64,000 nucleotides of DNA, from assembly GCF_007741475.1 (NCBI RefSeq), contig NZ_CP036261.1:5643798-5707797 (forward strand), given 5' to 3'. The number at the start of each line of letters is the position of its first letter. The first letter of the stretch is position 1. Positions 1 to 11,606 of the stretch are shown here, in pieces. Under the pieces are notes generated by a model. It had not been told where the DNA came from and did no database searches. It saw only the letters and a list, made by a program, of their open reading frames with translations. Source of the stretch: Rosistilla ulvae. GTDB taxonomy: Bacteria; Planctomycetota; Planctomycetia; Pirellulales; Pirellulaceae. The position numbers were made by a program, and so were the translations under genes.

Positions 1-242
1 CCGCCCAGCAGCAAACCTGCCTTGGAGTCGACTTGCAGCCCCGCTTGCAGCGGATTGGAGTCGGAGGCATGGCAGGAATAGCAGTGTTCGACAAGCACGG
101 GACGGATCTTCTGTTCGAAGAATCGAATCCCCGCCTCCTCATTCTCCTCGGCTGAAAGTTCTTGAATCGAGGACGAACCAGTCAACAGAACAGCAGCCCA
201 GACGGTCGACCAGAAGAAACAACAGGTGCTTGCTTTTCTCAT
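1..242 (-). CDS. Exported planctomycete cytochrome c (PSCyt1-type) protein, N-terminal fragment
   Basis: Only the first 80 codons are present; the gene runs off the left edge. The start is the ATG at 242. Residues 1-25 form a basic then hydrophobic signal peptide. The next part reads [18 protein letters not shown], a haem-binding CxxCH (C54-H58) in the setting typical of the planctomycete cytochrome c N-terminal domain, followed by the usual [20 protein letters not shown] stretch. In this phylum that domain normally leads proteins with DUF1549 and DUF1553 domains or other large exported proteins, but which of these follows cannot be seen. The domain assignment is firm; the overall function is not known. 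Confidence 0.85.
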   Translation of the reverse strand, partial: MRKASTCCFFWSTVWAAVLLTGSSSIQELSAEENEEAGIRFFEQKIRPVLVEHCYSCHASDSNPLQAGLQVDSKAGLLLG

Positions 243-398
243 TCAATACGTATTCGGTAGGAGACGGATCGACGTGGTGGTTGGACGCGTCGGATCGCTT
301 GCTTGTCAAAGCAGAAGGCGGGATGTCGATTGGACGATAGGGGAAGCTGGCCGCGATCGAAACATCGATAGCGGCCTTTGATATCATCCCTGAAAAGT

Positions 399-821
399 CT
401 AATTCTCTTGTAACGCGAATTGGAGCGTTTCCGTTCCGGGAACGACGATTTCGGTTGTCAGTTCCGACGCCGTGTTGTATTTCGCCGGAATATACGCCTC
501 GGTCAACGGCACCTGTTCTCCCGAAGGCCCGACGCCAAACTTGCCCGGGACTTCGCGCATCGCAGTCACCTCGACTGTCTTTTTGCCGGGCTGAATCTTG
601 ACGATAAACTTCCCATCTGTGATCGGCGCGGCGACGTTCCGCTCACTTGAATCCGAACCGCGGAAGATGATCATACCGTCCTGAATCGGTTCGCCATTCC
701 ACGTCACTTCGCCTGGCAATTGGACAAATCCTTCGGGATCCGTTCCACCACCGCAGCCCGAAAGCAACATCATCAAAACCACAGTTCCAGCAGCCAACTT
801 ACTATTCAACGTTTTACTCAT
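399..821 (-). CDS. Small lipoprotein with a transthyretin-like/carboxypeptidase-regulatory fold
   Basis: The ATG at 821 is chosen because it puts a standard lipoprotein signal (LLSGC, acylated C23) at the N-terminus; an in-frame ATG at 857 would add 12 hydrophobic residues and is less likely. The mature part (about 118 residues) has the pattern seen in planctomycete lipoproteins of this size: a beta-sandwich start (VQLPGEVTWNGEPIQDGMI), a central K/V-rich strand region and an IPAKYN...L element near the C-terminus. Such proteins are very often encoded just downstream of a DUF1559 gene, as here (96 bp gap, same strand). The two are probably exported and co-transcribed. Molecular function is unknown. 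Confidence 0.85.
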   Translation of the reverse strand: MSKTLNSKLAAGTVVLMMLLSGCGGGTDPEGFVQLPGEVTWNGEPIQDGMIIFRGSDSSERNVAAPITDGKFIVKIQPGKKTVEVTAMREVPGKFGVGPSGEQVPLTEAYIPAKYNTASELTTEIVVPGTETLQFALQEN

Positions 822-917
822 GAAGAAAATGACAAAAAACAGACAGGTACAATTCACATTCGGACCGGTGCCGCTTCATCGAACGAGAGGAAGCGACACA
901 TCGATTGTCCGGTTTCA

Positions 918-1889
918 TCACCACTCGCCAATGATTTGGGAGTCGGCTTTATCGCCGAGGTTCTGATAGATCTGTTGGTCGATCGTCTCGGCTGCAAACC
1001 GCACCGAAGCATCGGCCAACGTGACCTGGACACCACCGGGATGATAGCTGCGCGAGAAGTTGAACTGCTCGCCTCGTGTCGACGTCGTGCCCAAACAAGG
1101 CGCTTCCAGGACCGTCGTCGATTTACAGCTGAGCGGTCGGTCGGGAAGCGAGGTGTTCGGCGGTTCCGCAGTCGTAAATCCAGCGGCTCCCCACGTTGCA
1201 CCACCCCAGTACTGTCCTAAGTCGCCGTGTGCGCCGACGTTGTCCATCGGCCGTGCGATCCCTTCGCCCACCATGATCGTATTCGTCGTGCCGTCGAGGA
1301 TGTCGCGGAACTGTGTCTTCGACGCGTTGTAGAACATCCCCTTGCCGTTGGTTGTGATCGTAATGCCTAGCGTCTCCGAACCGCTCATGCAGACACCGTA
1401 GGTTCCTTGGAAACCGTTGGCTTGATTGGCGGCACCGCCCCCGTATCCGGGGTTTGTTGGGCACACAAATGCGGGGACTTCCGTTTCGATCAGCAATTTG
1501 AGATTCGCTTGATTGATAAACTGCGAATGATCCGCCTCGTAGGAATCGTAGAGCGCACGTTGTTCGACCATTGGCAGCAAGCGATGAAACCAAGTGTCAC
1601 GGGCATGAGTACTTCCGGCGGGAACCCCCGTTGGGCCTGGTGGATTGTCGAACGTCCGATAGGCATACGGAAAGCGTTGGTGCGTGTCGTGATAATTGTG
1701 CATCGCCAATCCGATTTGCTTCAGATTGTTCGAGCAACTCATTCGACGCGCCGCTTCGCGAGCTGCCTGGACAGCGGGCAAAAGCAAGCCGACCAAAATC
1801 CCAATGATCGCGATCACGACTAACAACTCAACAAGCGTAAACCCGGCACGCAAGCGTTGCGAGCGAACCGAACCTTTACAACAAAACAT
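918..1889 (-). CDS. DUF1559 protein with type IV prepilin-like N-terminus
   Basis: The ATG at 1889 is preferred over the in-frame TTG at 1922, since AGGTG lies 6 bases upstream. It gives 323 residues. A class III/type IV prepilin signal is plain: RLRAG followed by [16 protein letters not shown], with cleavage expected after G16 and the conserved Glu at +5 (E21). This is followed by the DUF1559 signature [14 protein letters not shown] and [15 protein letters not shown]. The C-terminal part has the typical [22 protein letters not shown] block. DUF1559 proteins are hugely expanded in Planctomycetes and are thought to be pseudopilin-like exported proteins. The small lipoprotein gene lies immediately downstream. 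Confidence 0.95.
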   Translation of the reverse strand: MFCCKGSVRSQRLRAGFTLVELLVVIAIIGILVGLLLPAVQAAREAARRMSCSNNLKQIGLAMHNYHDTHQRFPYAYRTFDNPPGPTGVPAGSTHARDTWFHRLLPMVEQRALYDSYEADHSQFINQANLKLLIETEVPAFVCPTNPGYGGGAANQANGFQGTYGVCMSGSETLGITITTNGKGMFYNASKTQFRDILDGTTNTIMVGEGIARPMDNVGAHGDLGQYWGGATWGAAGFTTAEPPNTSLPDRPLSCKSTTVLEAPCLGTTSTRGEQFNFSRSYHPGGVQVTLADASVRFAAETIDQQIYQNLGDKADSQIIGEW

Positions 1890-2343
1890 AACGACACCTA
1901 TACGAGGCAAGAGGTAGGACAAAGACGAACGATAGAGGCAACGTCCAATTCGACAGTTGCTTCAAAATCCCAACGGCCCATGCCAAGTAGAGAGATCGCG
2001 CCCCGCATCGGGCAATACAACAAATTTCATCAAAGACTTCATTGCGGGGGCGACGTAGCGGCTCTAAATGCCCAGTCTGGCAATCATCATCTCGTCAGAC
2101 CGTTTGGACGGCAGAGCACGTGCAACTTGGGGTGGGTAGGGGAATTTGGCAGGACCAGGTACAGTATTCCAAGACGTAAGACATGTCAAGAAACATCGAG
2201 GGCCACTCGCCAGGAATTGTTAAGAATTGATGAACCCCTGAGGGTTGTGCCGAGAGTTCCCAAAACACGAGAGCGCCCCCCCAAACAGATTCCCCGTACC
2301 GTAGCAGAGGCCATCGAGACGTTCGAACAACGACTAAAACCGA

Positions 2344-2453
2344 AGCAAATCGTTTAACCGCGGCGGCATCGCCCCGCGCGTTTGAGGCGGGCGTTTGGGG
2401 CGAGTGAACGCGCGGCCCGTTGGGCACGCGGTTAAACGACGCAGTAAATACCT
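2344..2453. repeat. Palindromic interspersed repeat, copy 1
   Basis: The outer arms CGTTTAACCGCG (2351-2362) and CGCGGTTAAACG (2427-2438) are perfect 12-bp inverted repeats. Inside them are a conserved GGCATCGCCCCGCGCGTTTG and GCGCGGCCCGTTGGGCAC that can pair as a second, inner stem. Conservation with copy 2 extends past the right arm (ACGCARTARATACCTC). This looks like an interspersed REP/RIP-like element able to fold as RNA or as a DNA cruciform. Confidence 0.85.
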
Positions 2454-2483
2454 CTCGCCGAAATCTCTGTGGCGATAGACGAA

Positions 2484-2594
2484 AGCAATTCGTTTAACCG
2501 CGATGGCATCGCCCCGCGCGTTTGAGACGAGAGTTTGGGTCGCGAGACGCGCGGCCCGTTGGGCACGCGGTTAAACGACGCAATAGATACCTCA
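2484..2594. repeat. Palindromic interspersed repeat, copy 2
   Basis: Same architecture as the copy 140 bp to the left: perfect 12-bp outer arms at 2491-2502 and 2566-2577, the same GC-rich inner blocks and the same right-hand extension, but with a diverged centre (GACGAGAGTTTGGGTCGCGA against GGCGGGCGTTTGGGGCGAGT). The arms are identical in both copies while the loop is not, which indicates that the pairing itself is under constraint. Confidence 0.85.
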
Positions 2595-2769
2595 CGTTGA
2601 AACTCTTGACGTGTTCCACTACGGAGGTTGGCGGTAGAGCGCAATGCTTTACGGACGCGGGAACTTGGGAATCTGGCGAGCCGATGAGACGGGAGTTCCG
2701 GCTGGTACGGAACAACGATCGGCACGATAAGGTTCCGCTCCGAGCGAGCGAACCAAGAAAAAACGAAGG

Positions 2770-2844
2770 GGTGGGTAACGGGACTTGAACCCGCGATCTC
2801 CGGAATCACAATCCGGCGCTTTAACCAACTAAGCTATACCCACC
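2770..2844 (-). tRNA. tRNA-His (GUG)
   Basis: The minus strand folds into a full cloverleaf. The acceptor arm is GGTGGGTA/TACCCACC with an extra 5' G (G-1) opposite discriminator C73, the hallmark of tRNA-His. The anticodon stem CCGGA/TCCGG encloses the loop TTGTGAT with anticodon GTG. The T-arm contains GGGTTCAAGTCCC. The 3' flank reads CCTTCG, so CCA is not encoded and must be added after transcription. Confidence 0.96.
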
Positions 2845-2871
2845 ATCATATCGCTTGGCGATCTCAATAAT

Positions 2872-4224
2872 TTAGCGACGGGCTGCAGAGTGGTCAACGG
2901 GTTTTCCGCCATCGGCGAGATCGTTAAGCAATTGTAGGACCTGATCGGCCATACGATCGACAGTACGCTCACCAACTACCGCGCGATAGCCACGATCGGC
3001 CAGTTTTTCCCGGCTCGCCGCGTCGCTTGCCAGCGTGCGGATCGCCTCGGCAAGGGCCGCCGCGTCGCCGGGAGGAACCAAATGGACCGCTGAATTTTCT
3101 CCCGCCAACTCGGGAAAAACGCCATGCGCCGGAAGGATCACCGGCAGCCGCGTCGCCATCGCTTCGAGAGCATACAGCCCCTTGGGCTCTTCGTATTGCG
3201 TCGGAACGCAGAACAGATCCAAGCGACGCAAAAAGTCCAACTTGCCATCGTGATCGGGGCTTCCGTGATAGGTGTACCGCCCCGCCATCCCGGCCGCCTC
3301 CAAACGCGCCCACTGATCCGCCGCAAATGCGTGATGCTGTTCGCCCAGCCAGCCGGCGACATCCAGATGGATCGCCCGGTCCGACGGCTGACGCGTCCTC
3401 TCCAGTTCGATCATCGCGTCGACAAGGCGATGCAGCCCCTTGGCCGGATCGATCCGGGCCAGGTATCCGATCCGCAACGGAGACGCCGGATCCGCGATCG
3501 AGTCCTGTGGCGATTCGGCTGCATCAGACAAGAAGCCGGTCGTATCGATACCCAGCGGAATCACATGCATCTTCTCTGCGGGAAGCCCCAGCATCGCCGC
3601 CATCTTCTCGCCATAAAAGCGGCTGTTGACGATAAAGCCATCGACGTCCGCGGCCAGGGCTCGCATCCGATCGATCGCCATCGCGCGATACTTGGCTGGC
3701 AGGAAGTCGAGGAAGATATCGTCCCCCTGCAACGTGACAACAATCGGCACGCCGAGCCGCCGTTTGAGTTCGGTCACACAGCCGCCGATCAAGAAATTAC
3801 TGAGCACGATCGCATCGGGCGCAGCATGCGTTTGCAACCAACGACACAACCGATCGACCTCGGTTCGCTGCCGTCCCTGCATCCCCTGCAGCATCGAAAC
3901 CGTCAGCGCACCCAACAGATGAGGACTCGTCGATCCGGTCTTTCGAGTTGCCAACCGCAGCAGTCCGGGGCGGTCCAACCAGGCAGTCAGCCGATGGGGC
4001 AAGCGGCCCCAGAGTGGAAGCTTCTGCTCCAGGAAGATATTGATTCCGCCAAAGAAGACGACATCGTCGCTGATGTCTTTTTCATCGGTACGGATCGGCG
4101 TGTAGGTCGGCACCAAAAGACAGTCCGCGCCGCGAGCGATCATCGCCCGGGCGAGAGTGTTGTCGTGCATGCAGCTGCCGCAGTACATGCCTGCGGCACC
4201 GGCCGTCAAATATGCGATTCGCAT
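2872..4224 (-). CDS. GT4-family glycosyltransferase
   Basis: 450 residues, GT-B fold, retaining glycosyltransferase family 4. The N-terminal Rossmann half starts MRIAYLTAGAAGMYCGSCMH with the glycine-rich donor/acceptor loop. The C-terminal half has GYLARIDPAKGLHRLVDA (about 253-270) and the family EX7E motif EEPKGLYALE (E346 and E354), followed by MATRLPVILPAHG. It probably transfers a nucleotide-activated sugar to a cell-surface or storage glycan; the acceptor cannot be told from sequence. It lies 54 bp downstream of aceF on the same strand and may be transcribed with the pyruvate dehydrogenase genes, although no metabolic link is obvious. Confidence 0.92.
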   Translation of the reverse strand: MRIAYLTAGAAGMYCGSCMHDNTLARAMIARGADCLLVPTYTPIRTDEKDISDDVVFFGGINIFLEQKLPLWGRLPHRLTAWLDRPGLLRLATRKTGSTSPHLLGALTVSMLQGMQGRQRTEVDRLCRWLQTHAAPDAIVLSNFLIGGCVTELKRRLGVPIVVTLQGDDIFLDFLPAKYRAMAIDRMRALAADVDGFIVNSRFYGEKMAAMLGLPAEKMHVIPLGIDTTGFLSDAAESPQDSIADPASPLRIGYLARIDPAKGLHRLVDAMIELERTRQPSDRAIHLDVAGWLGEQHHAFAADQWARLEAAGMAGRYTYHGSPDHDGKLDFLRRLDLFCVPTQYEEPKGLYALEAMATRLPVILPAHGVFPELAGENSAVHLVPPGDAAALAEAIRTLASDAASREKLADRGYRAVVGERTVDRMADQVLQLLNDLADGGKPVDHSAARR

Positions 4225-4278
4225 GGCGTCTGTTGCGTCCCAAAGAACGGTGAATCAACGCCGCGGAAAACCGGCTGG

Positions 4279-5676
4279 CTACAGCGCCAACAGCAGGCGG
4301 CTTGGCGCTTCGAGGTAACCGATCACGTCGTTCAGGAAACGCGCTGCGGTGCCACCATCGACCAAACGGTGATCGTAACTGAGGCTCAACGGCATCATCA
4401 GCCGCGGCTTGATCGAATCATCGGGCATCACGCATGGCAATTTGCGGCTGCGTCCAACCAACAGAATCGCAACTTCGGGAATGTTGACGATCGGCGTGCT
4501 GTATTGACCGCCGATCGCACCGAGGTTGCTGATCGTGAAGGTGCCGCCGCGAAGATCGCTAACGGCAAACTGCCCGCTACGCACCTTGGCCGCCATCTCG
4601 GCAAGCGAGCGGGCGATATCGGGGATTCCCATCCGGTCGGCGTTTTTCATCACGGGGACAACCAAACCACGCTCGGTGTCGACAGCGATTCCGATGTTGA
4701 CGTAATCCTTGTAGATCAGTTGGCCGTTGGCTTCATCGATGACCGCGTTGACTTCCGGATTGTGCTTGAGCGCCGTCGCGATCGCTTTGATCAAGAACGG
4801 CATCGTCGTCAGCTTCAACCCTTGCGCGGCATAGTCGTCTTTGCTCGATTGGCGCAGGTGTTCCAGATCGCTGATGTCGGCGTCGTCGAAGTTGGTCACG
4901 CGAGGAACCGTCGACCAACTCTCGTGCATCTGCGACGCGATCGTCTTGCGGATCTTGCTCATTCGCTCGACGCGAATCGGGCCGTATTCATCCTGCTCAG
5001 CCGAAGCGTCGACAGGTGCCGCAGCGGTTTTGCTGGGTGCGGCCGCGGTTCCAGTCGCCGCGCCACCGCGGGATTGGTTCGCCGAGCGGACGATCGCCAA
5101 AACGTCTTCACGCGTGATCCGGCCGCCTTCGCCCGTACCTTGAACGCCCTGCAGATCGACACCCACTTCGCGAGCGAAGCGGCGGACAGCAGGCCCTGCG
5201 GCGACGACCGCGTCGCTGCTGGCAGGCGCTGGTGCGGCGGGGGCTTCAGGAGCGGGAGCCGCCGGTGCAGGCTTGGGAGTTTCCACAGCAGCGGGTGCTG
5301 TTGCGGCAGGTGCTGGTTTCTCGGGAGCCGCTGCAGGAGCAGGCTTTTCAGGCGCTTTCGCCTCGGGTTCGGGAGCCTTTGCGGGCGCTTCGGCTGCGGG
5401 TTCCGCGGGCGCACTCGCGGCGGGTGCTTCCGCAGCCGCGGCGGCTTCGATTTCCAGGATCACTCCGCCGACGGCGACTGTATCACCTTCGGCGACAAGG
5501 ATCTTAGTGACCTTTCCGGCCGCGTTGCTGGAGACAGGAACTGTCGCCTTGTCGGTTTCCATTTCAACGACGTCTTGTCCAGCCGTGATGACGTCGCCGA
5601 CGGATACAAAGATCTCCAGTACGTCGCCTGATTCGATGCCATCGCCGAGTTCAGGAAGTTTTACTTCGGTAGCCAT
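4279..5676 (-). CDS. aceF: Pyruvate dehydrogenase E2, dihydrolipoamide acetyltransferase
   Basis: 465 residues. It transfers the acetyl group from lipoamide to CoA and forms the core of the pyruvate dehydrogenase complex. One lipoyl domain (residues 1-80) carries the lipoylated lysine in METDKATVPV (K43). A long Ala/Pro/Glu-rich swinging-arm linker follows (about 81-155), then the E1/E3-binding domain (AVRRFAREVGVDLQGVQGTG, about 158-195), then the catalytic domain with SYDHRLVDGG (H436, D440). E2 subunits that partner homodimeric AceE often have two or three lipoyl domains; this one has a single domain. aceE lies just upstream, so the assignment to pyruvate rather than 2-oxoglutarate is well supported. 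No E3 gene is adjacent. Confidence 0.96.
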   Translation of the reverse strand: MATEVKLPELGDGIESGDVLEIFVSVGDVITAGQDVVEMETDKATVPVSSNAAGKVTKILVAEGDTVAVGGVILEIEAAAAAEAPAASAPAEPAAEAPAKAPEPEAKAPEKPAPAAAPEKPAPAATAPAAVETPKPAPAAPAPEAPAAPAPASSDAVVAAGPAVRRFAREVGVDLQGVQGTGEGGRITREDVLAIVRSANQSRGGAATGTAAAPSKTAAAPVDASAEQDEYGPIRVERMSKIRKTIASQMHESWSTVPRVTNFDDADISDLEHLRQSSKDDYAAQGLKLTTMPFLIKAIATALKHNPEVNAVIDEANGQLIYKDYVNIGIAVDTERGLVVPVMKNADRMGIPDIARSLAEMAAKVRSGQFAVSDLRGGTFTISNLGAIGGQYSTPIVNIPEVAILLVGRSRKLPCVMPDDSIKPRLMMPLSLSYDHRLVDGGTAARFLNDVIGYLEAPSRLLLAL

Positions 5677-5755
5677 AGAGTGTATCGGAGGTTCGATGAG
5701 GATGTGGTTGTTTTGTGATTGTCAGAAGTTCACGCGCGACATGCTTCGGTCGGAT

Positions 5756-5779
5756 CCGCCCGCCATCTGCGGCGGGCGG
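5756..5779 (-). promoter_or_regulatory. GC hairpin between aceE and aceF
   Basis: Perfect 9-bp inverted repeat CCGCCCGCC / GGCGGGCGG with a 6-base loop, 12 bases after the aceE stop codon. There is no U-tract on the minus strand, so it is not a classical terminator. It may protect or process the aceE end of a shared transcript, setting different aceE and aceF levels. Confidence 0.5.
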
Positions 5780-5791
5780 TCCTCGCGAAAA

Positions 5792-8533
<2,742 letters not shown>

Positions 8534-8825
8534 GCCGGACGCATCCTATATAAGAGAAAATATGTTGTTATCGCAGGCGGTCTCGTGGACCGTTGTCGTG
8601 TTTGTTGCAGGTTATCGTTTCTATCGACCTTAATGGCAAACCCCACTGCTGGGCAAGATGGTGTAACGTTTGCCTGGTCAGCCGCAGTTCAAAACGAGCC
8701 TCGTGTCAGTTTAGGCAACCTGGGGCTTTTTTTCTAGCGACTGCAATGGACATCTGCCCCTTGCAGCCCCCACATCTGCGGGAGAGCGAAGATCCCGCCC
8801 CTTAACCGCAACGTAACGCCGCCGA

Positions 8826-11297
8826 CTACTTCTTTTTCGGCGGGTTGCGAGGACGATTCTTCTGTTTCGGAGCCGACTTCAGCGGCCCAGATGTCTCCAA
8901 TCCGTCGTCGCCGCCCACACCTTCGAGCGCCAAGGATCCGCCCCCCGAAGCGGGCTTGATCGTCTTCTTAACCAAAATCCGTTCCGCCATGCCCCACAAG
9001 CTACTGGTGATAAAGTAGATGCACAGACCGGCAGCGACCTTGAAGAAGAAGATGCCCATGATGAAGGTCATGAAGAACATCACCTTCTGAGTGATCTCTT
9101 GCTGTTCGTCGGTTGGCGGCGGCATGAACATCTTCTGCTGCGCCATGAACAGAACCATCACGACCAACGGTAGGATGTTGAAGTAGGGCCCAAACCATCC
9201 GGTGCCGCGGCCGGCGAAATATTCGATCATCCACGGCGACCAGTTATAAAACATGTCCGGTGCTGCCAGGTTGGAGCACCACTGGATCCCCGGAATGAAG
9301 GCGGCTTGTCGCAGTTCGATATCGCACGACAGGCTGCGATACAGTCCGATAAAGATCGGCAACTGGACAAACATCGGCAGGCAACCGCTGAGCGGATTGA
9401 AGCCGTGTTTCTTCTGGAGATCTTGTTGGGCCTTGAGCCGCTTCTCCATGTCGTCCTTGTACTTCTCAGCGATCTTCTTGAACTCGGGGGCCAGTTCTTG
9501 CATCTTCTGGGCATTCTGAGCCGCTTTCCGCGACAGCGGGAACATCGCACCGCGAACGCAGACCGTCAGCAGGATGATCGCCAGGCCATAGTTGCCCAAG
9601 ATCATATAGATGAAGTGCAAAAAGCCCGACAACAGCTTGGAGACTGCGCCAAACAGACCGTATTCGATCAAGCGGCTGAGCCCACGTTCTTCCAGCATTT
9701 CGGGACGCTTGGGACCAGCAAACAGTCGCAGCGTATCGGTCAGGCTTTCGCCGGGAGCGATCTTGCGGGGCGTGCTGTCGACGTAAAAGCTGACGTTGGC
9801 AGCTTGCGTTTGGTGCGGGTTGAGCACCTTCAGATCGGCCAACAACATCGAACTGCCGCGGCTGAACACATCGGTTTGCGATTCGCCTTCGAGCGGAATG
9901 TAGCTGGCGGTGAAATATTGCCCGTCGATGCCGATGTAACGCAATTGATTCGTTTTCGGATCGCCCGACGAAGCAAACAACGTCTCGTTGACATCCTCGT
10001 CTTTGTCGACGCCATCCTCGGTCCGCTGCCGAACCTGTTTGACGATCTTCGGCAGCCCCATCAAGCGATGAAATTCGGAGGCGGTGTTGTAGACGACGTC
10101 GCGAGCACCCGCACCGCCGGTCCAGTTAGGACTGATCTTGGCGCTGTACCACCAACCTTCAAGAGTTAAGCCGTTGGGGCCTTCCAAGCGGTAGGCGATC
10201 TCTTGCTCGACATCGGATTTGTTGATGATTTCGGTCTGCAGGTCGATGTCGTATCCCGAACCGGCGGCCGGCACGGTGTAGCGGCGGACGATTTCCAAGC
10301 CGCCCGATCCCTTGGCGACCTGTTCGGCTTCGCTGGCGGAGATCGGGAACCGGAACTCAAAACCTGGGTTTTCGGAATCTTCGATCGGCGTGACGTTCCA
10401 AAGCCCGTCGAAGAGACTAGGCAACTTAGTCAGCTCTTTCTGCCCGACGCGAAGATTGGTGGTGTTCAGTTTCGCCAAAGTCAACAAGCAGGACAGGCGA
10501 GAGATGTTCCCCGGCACCTGGTCCGGACCGCCCGACTTGGCCAACCGGATCAAGTCCAACGGATGCTGCGTCAGCTTCGCTTCGACAGTTACCGTCTCGC
10601 GATTCTCTCCTGTTCCACGCAGCACTTCCAGCGTGATCGTTTGCCCTGGAGTGGTCTCTTCGAGCCAACGTTGAAAATCGCTTGGAGAGACGATCACGCC
10701 GGTGCCATTGGCGACGATGATGTCGCCGACTTTCAGCCCAGCCAGATCGGCGGGCGTTCCCGGGCCGACCACGTTGATTTTGCAGCCGTCGATTTCGCTG
10801 GGAGCCGACGGAGCGAGATAGCCCAGGTAACCGCTGCGCGTATCGACGCGGCGATAGCGAAAGTGGCCATTGGGATTGCGTTCGATCAATTCGATCCGCT
10901 CGATCCCCGCCCCGCGATTGCTCAGCGTGATCAGGGCCTTATCGCCCAGCGTGGGATCTTCGGGATCGACAGCCAGCGATCCGATCGTGAACCATTTCGC
11001 CTCGCGAGGCCGATCGGCTGGCGCCGCGTCGTCGGCGGTTTTCGCGTCGCCATCGGCCGCCGGATCGGCATCCTCCACCACATTGTCCACGTCGGCCGAC
11101 TCGTCAGCTTCGGCATCCTGTTGCGCGACCGCATCGGGCGCATTGGGATCCTCAACTGGCGGTTGCTTAGGCCGCATCGTCAACATGACGAACATGAAAA
11201 AGGCGGAGACGAATAGATAAGCGAGAACGCGTCGTTCCACGAGTGGCGGTATCCGTTGCGAATGAAAGATGGAGCGGGGTGATTCAATTCGCCCCAT
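8826..11297 (-). CDS. yidC: Membrane protein insertase YidC with an inserted PDZ domain
   Basis: Inserts and folds inner-membrane proteins, alone or with SecYEG. The ATG at 11297 (823 residues) is preferred to an in-frame TTG at 11312. TM1 lies near residues 23-41, followed by an acidic Asp/Ala-rich linker (45-100) and the periplasmic beta-sandwich. Inside that domain (about 171-242) is a PDZ domain: VVGPGTPADLAGLKVGDIIV, then SPSDFQRWLEE and ITLEVLRGTGE. The conserved C-terminal insertase region contains the hydrophilic-groove arginine (R582, CVRGAMFPLSRKAAQNAQKM), the GCLPMFVQLPIFIGLYRSL helix and later TM helices. The basic tail (KQKNRPRNPPKKK) fits ribosome contact. The family is usually 540-600 residues in Gram-negatives; the linker and PDZ explain the extra length. 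Confidence 0.95.
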   Translation of the reverse strand: MGRIESPRSIFHSQRIPPLVERRVLAYLFVSAFFMFVMLTMRPKQPPVEDPNAPDAVAQQDAEADESADVDNVVEDADPAADGDAKTADDAAPADRPREAKWFTIGSLAVDPEDPTLGDKALITLSNRGAGIERIELIERNPNGHFRYRRVDTRSGYLGYLAPSAPSEIDGCKINVVGPGTPADLAGLKVGDIIVANGTGVIVSPSDFQRWLEETTPGQTITLEVLRGTGENRETVTVEAKLTQHPLDLIRLAKSGGPDQVPGNISRLSCLLTLAKLNTTNLRVGQKELTKLPSLFDGLWNVTPIEDSENPGFEFRFPISASEAEQVAKGSGGLEIVRRYTVPAAGSGYDIDLQTEIINKSDVEQEIAYRLEGPNGLTLEGWWYSAKISPNWTGGAGARDVVYNTASEFHRLMGLPKIVKQVRQRTEDGVDKDEDVNETLFASSGDPKTNQLRYIGIDGQYFTASYIPLEGESQTDVFSRGSSMLLADLKVLNPHQTQAANVSFYVDSTPRKIAPGESLTDTLRLFAGPKRPEMLEERGLSRLIEYGLFGAVSKLLSGFLHFIYMILGNYGLAIILLTVCVRGAMFPLSRKAAQNAQKMQELAPEFKKIAEKYKDDMEKRLKAQQDLQKKHGFNPLSGCLPMFVQLPIFIGLYRSLSCDIELRQAAFIPGIQWCSNLAAPDMFYNWSPWMIEYFAGRGTGWFGPYFNILPLVVMVLFMAQQKMFMPPPTDEQQEITQKVMFFMTFIMGIFFFKVAAGLCIYFITSSLWGMAERILVKKTIKPASGGGSLALEGVGGDDGLETSGPLKSAPKQKNRPRNPPKKK

Positions 11298-11539
11298 AAT
11301 CGGTTCGTGCAATGCAGAACGCGTCTGCGAGGAGACACACAGGTTGTTGCGACACGAACCCGCTGCAATACCGCCTTATTCTGTCGCACCGAGCCGAGAT
11401 TGGAAACCCGTAACGCTTTTGCCTTAAAAAACAAGCGTTTTGCGGGGCGAAGGCCGGAAAACACGACAGCGATTGCAGTCCGCCAGAGGCGGATAGCCGA
11501 GCAGCCGAGCGGGAATGCCCGGCATGTCTCGATGCAGTC

Positions 11540-11594
11540 GTGTCGGGCCCGTGAGCCCGACACACGTTGAGATCGCCAGGCGAATGAGCCTGGC
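11540..11594. repeat. Two adjacent short hairpins between yidC and the oxidoreductase gene
   Basis: First hairpin: GTGTCGGGC (11540-11548) with GCCCGACAC (11555-11563), 9 bp and a 6-base loop. Second: CCAGGC (11577-11582) with GCCTGG (11589-11594). They lie 13 bases beyond the stop of the minus-strand oxidoreductase gene and could act as its transcript end. Neither has a U-tract. The rest of the 11298-11606 gap shows no gene. Confidence 0.5.
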
Positions 11595-11606
11595 CAGCGG
11601 CAAGGA

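Larger units (their letters stand above)
1890..2769. other. Gene-free stretch holding two palindromic repeats
   Basis: No reading frame here has convincing coding character. The left part (1890-2340) is the upstream region of the DUF1559 gene and an unassigned segment. The right part holds the two related palindromic repeats annotated separately. Short frames across the repeats are by-products of the palindromes. Confidence 0.7.

Noticed and set aside
2095-2809. Small minus-strand frames across the repeat pair and tRNA
   Set aside because: They arise from the palindromic repeats and from the tRNA-His gene; the shared peptide pieces simply reflect the repeat.
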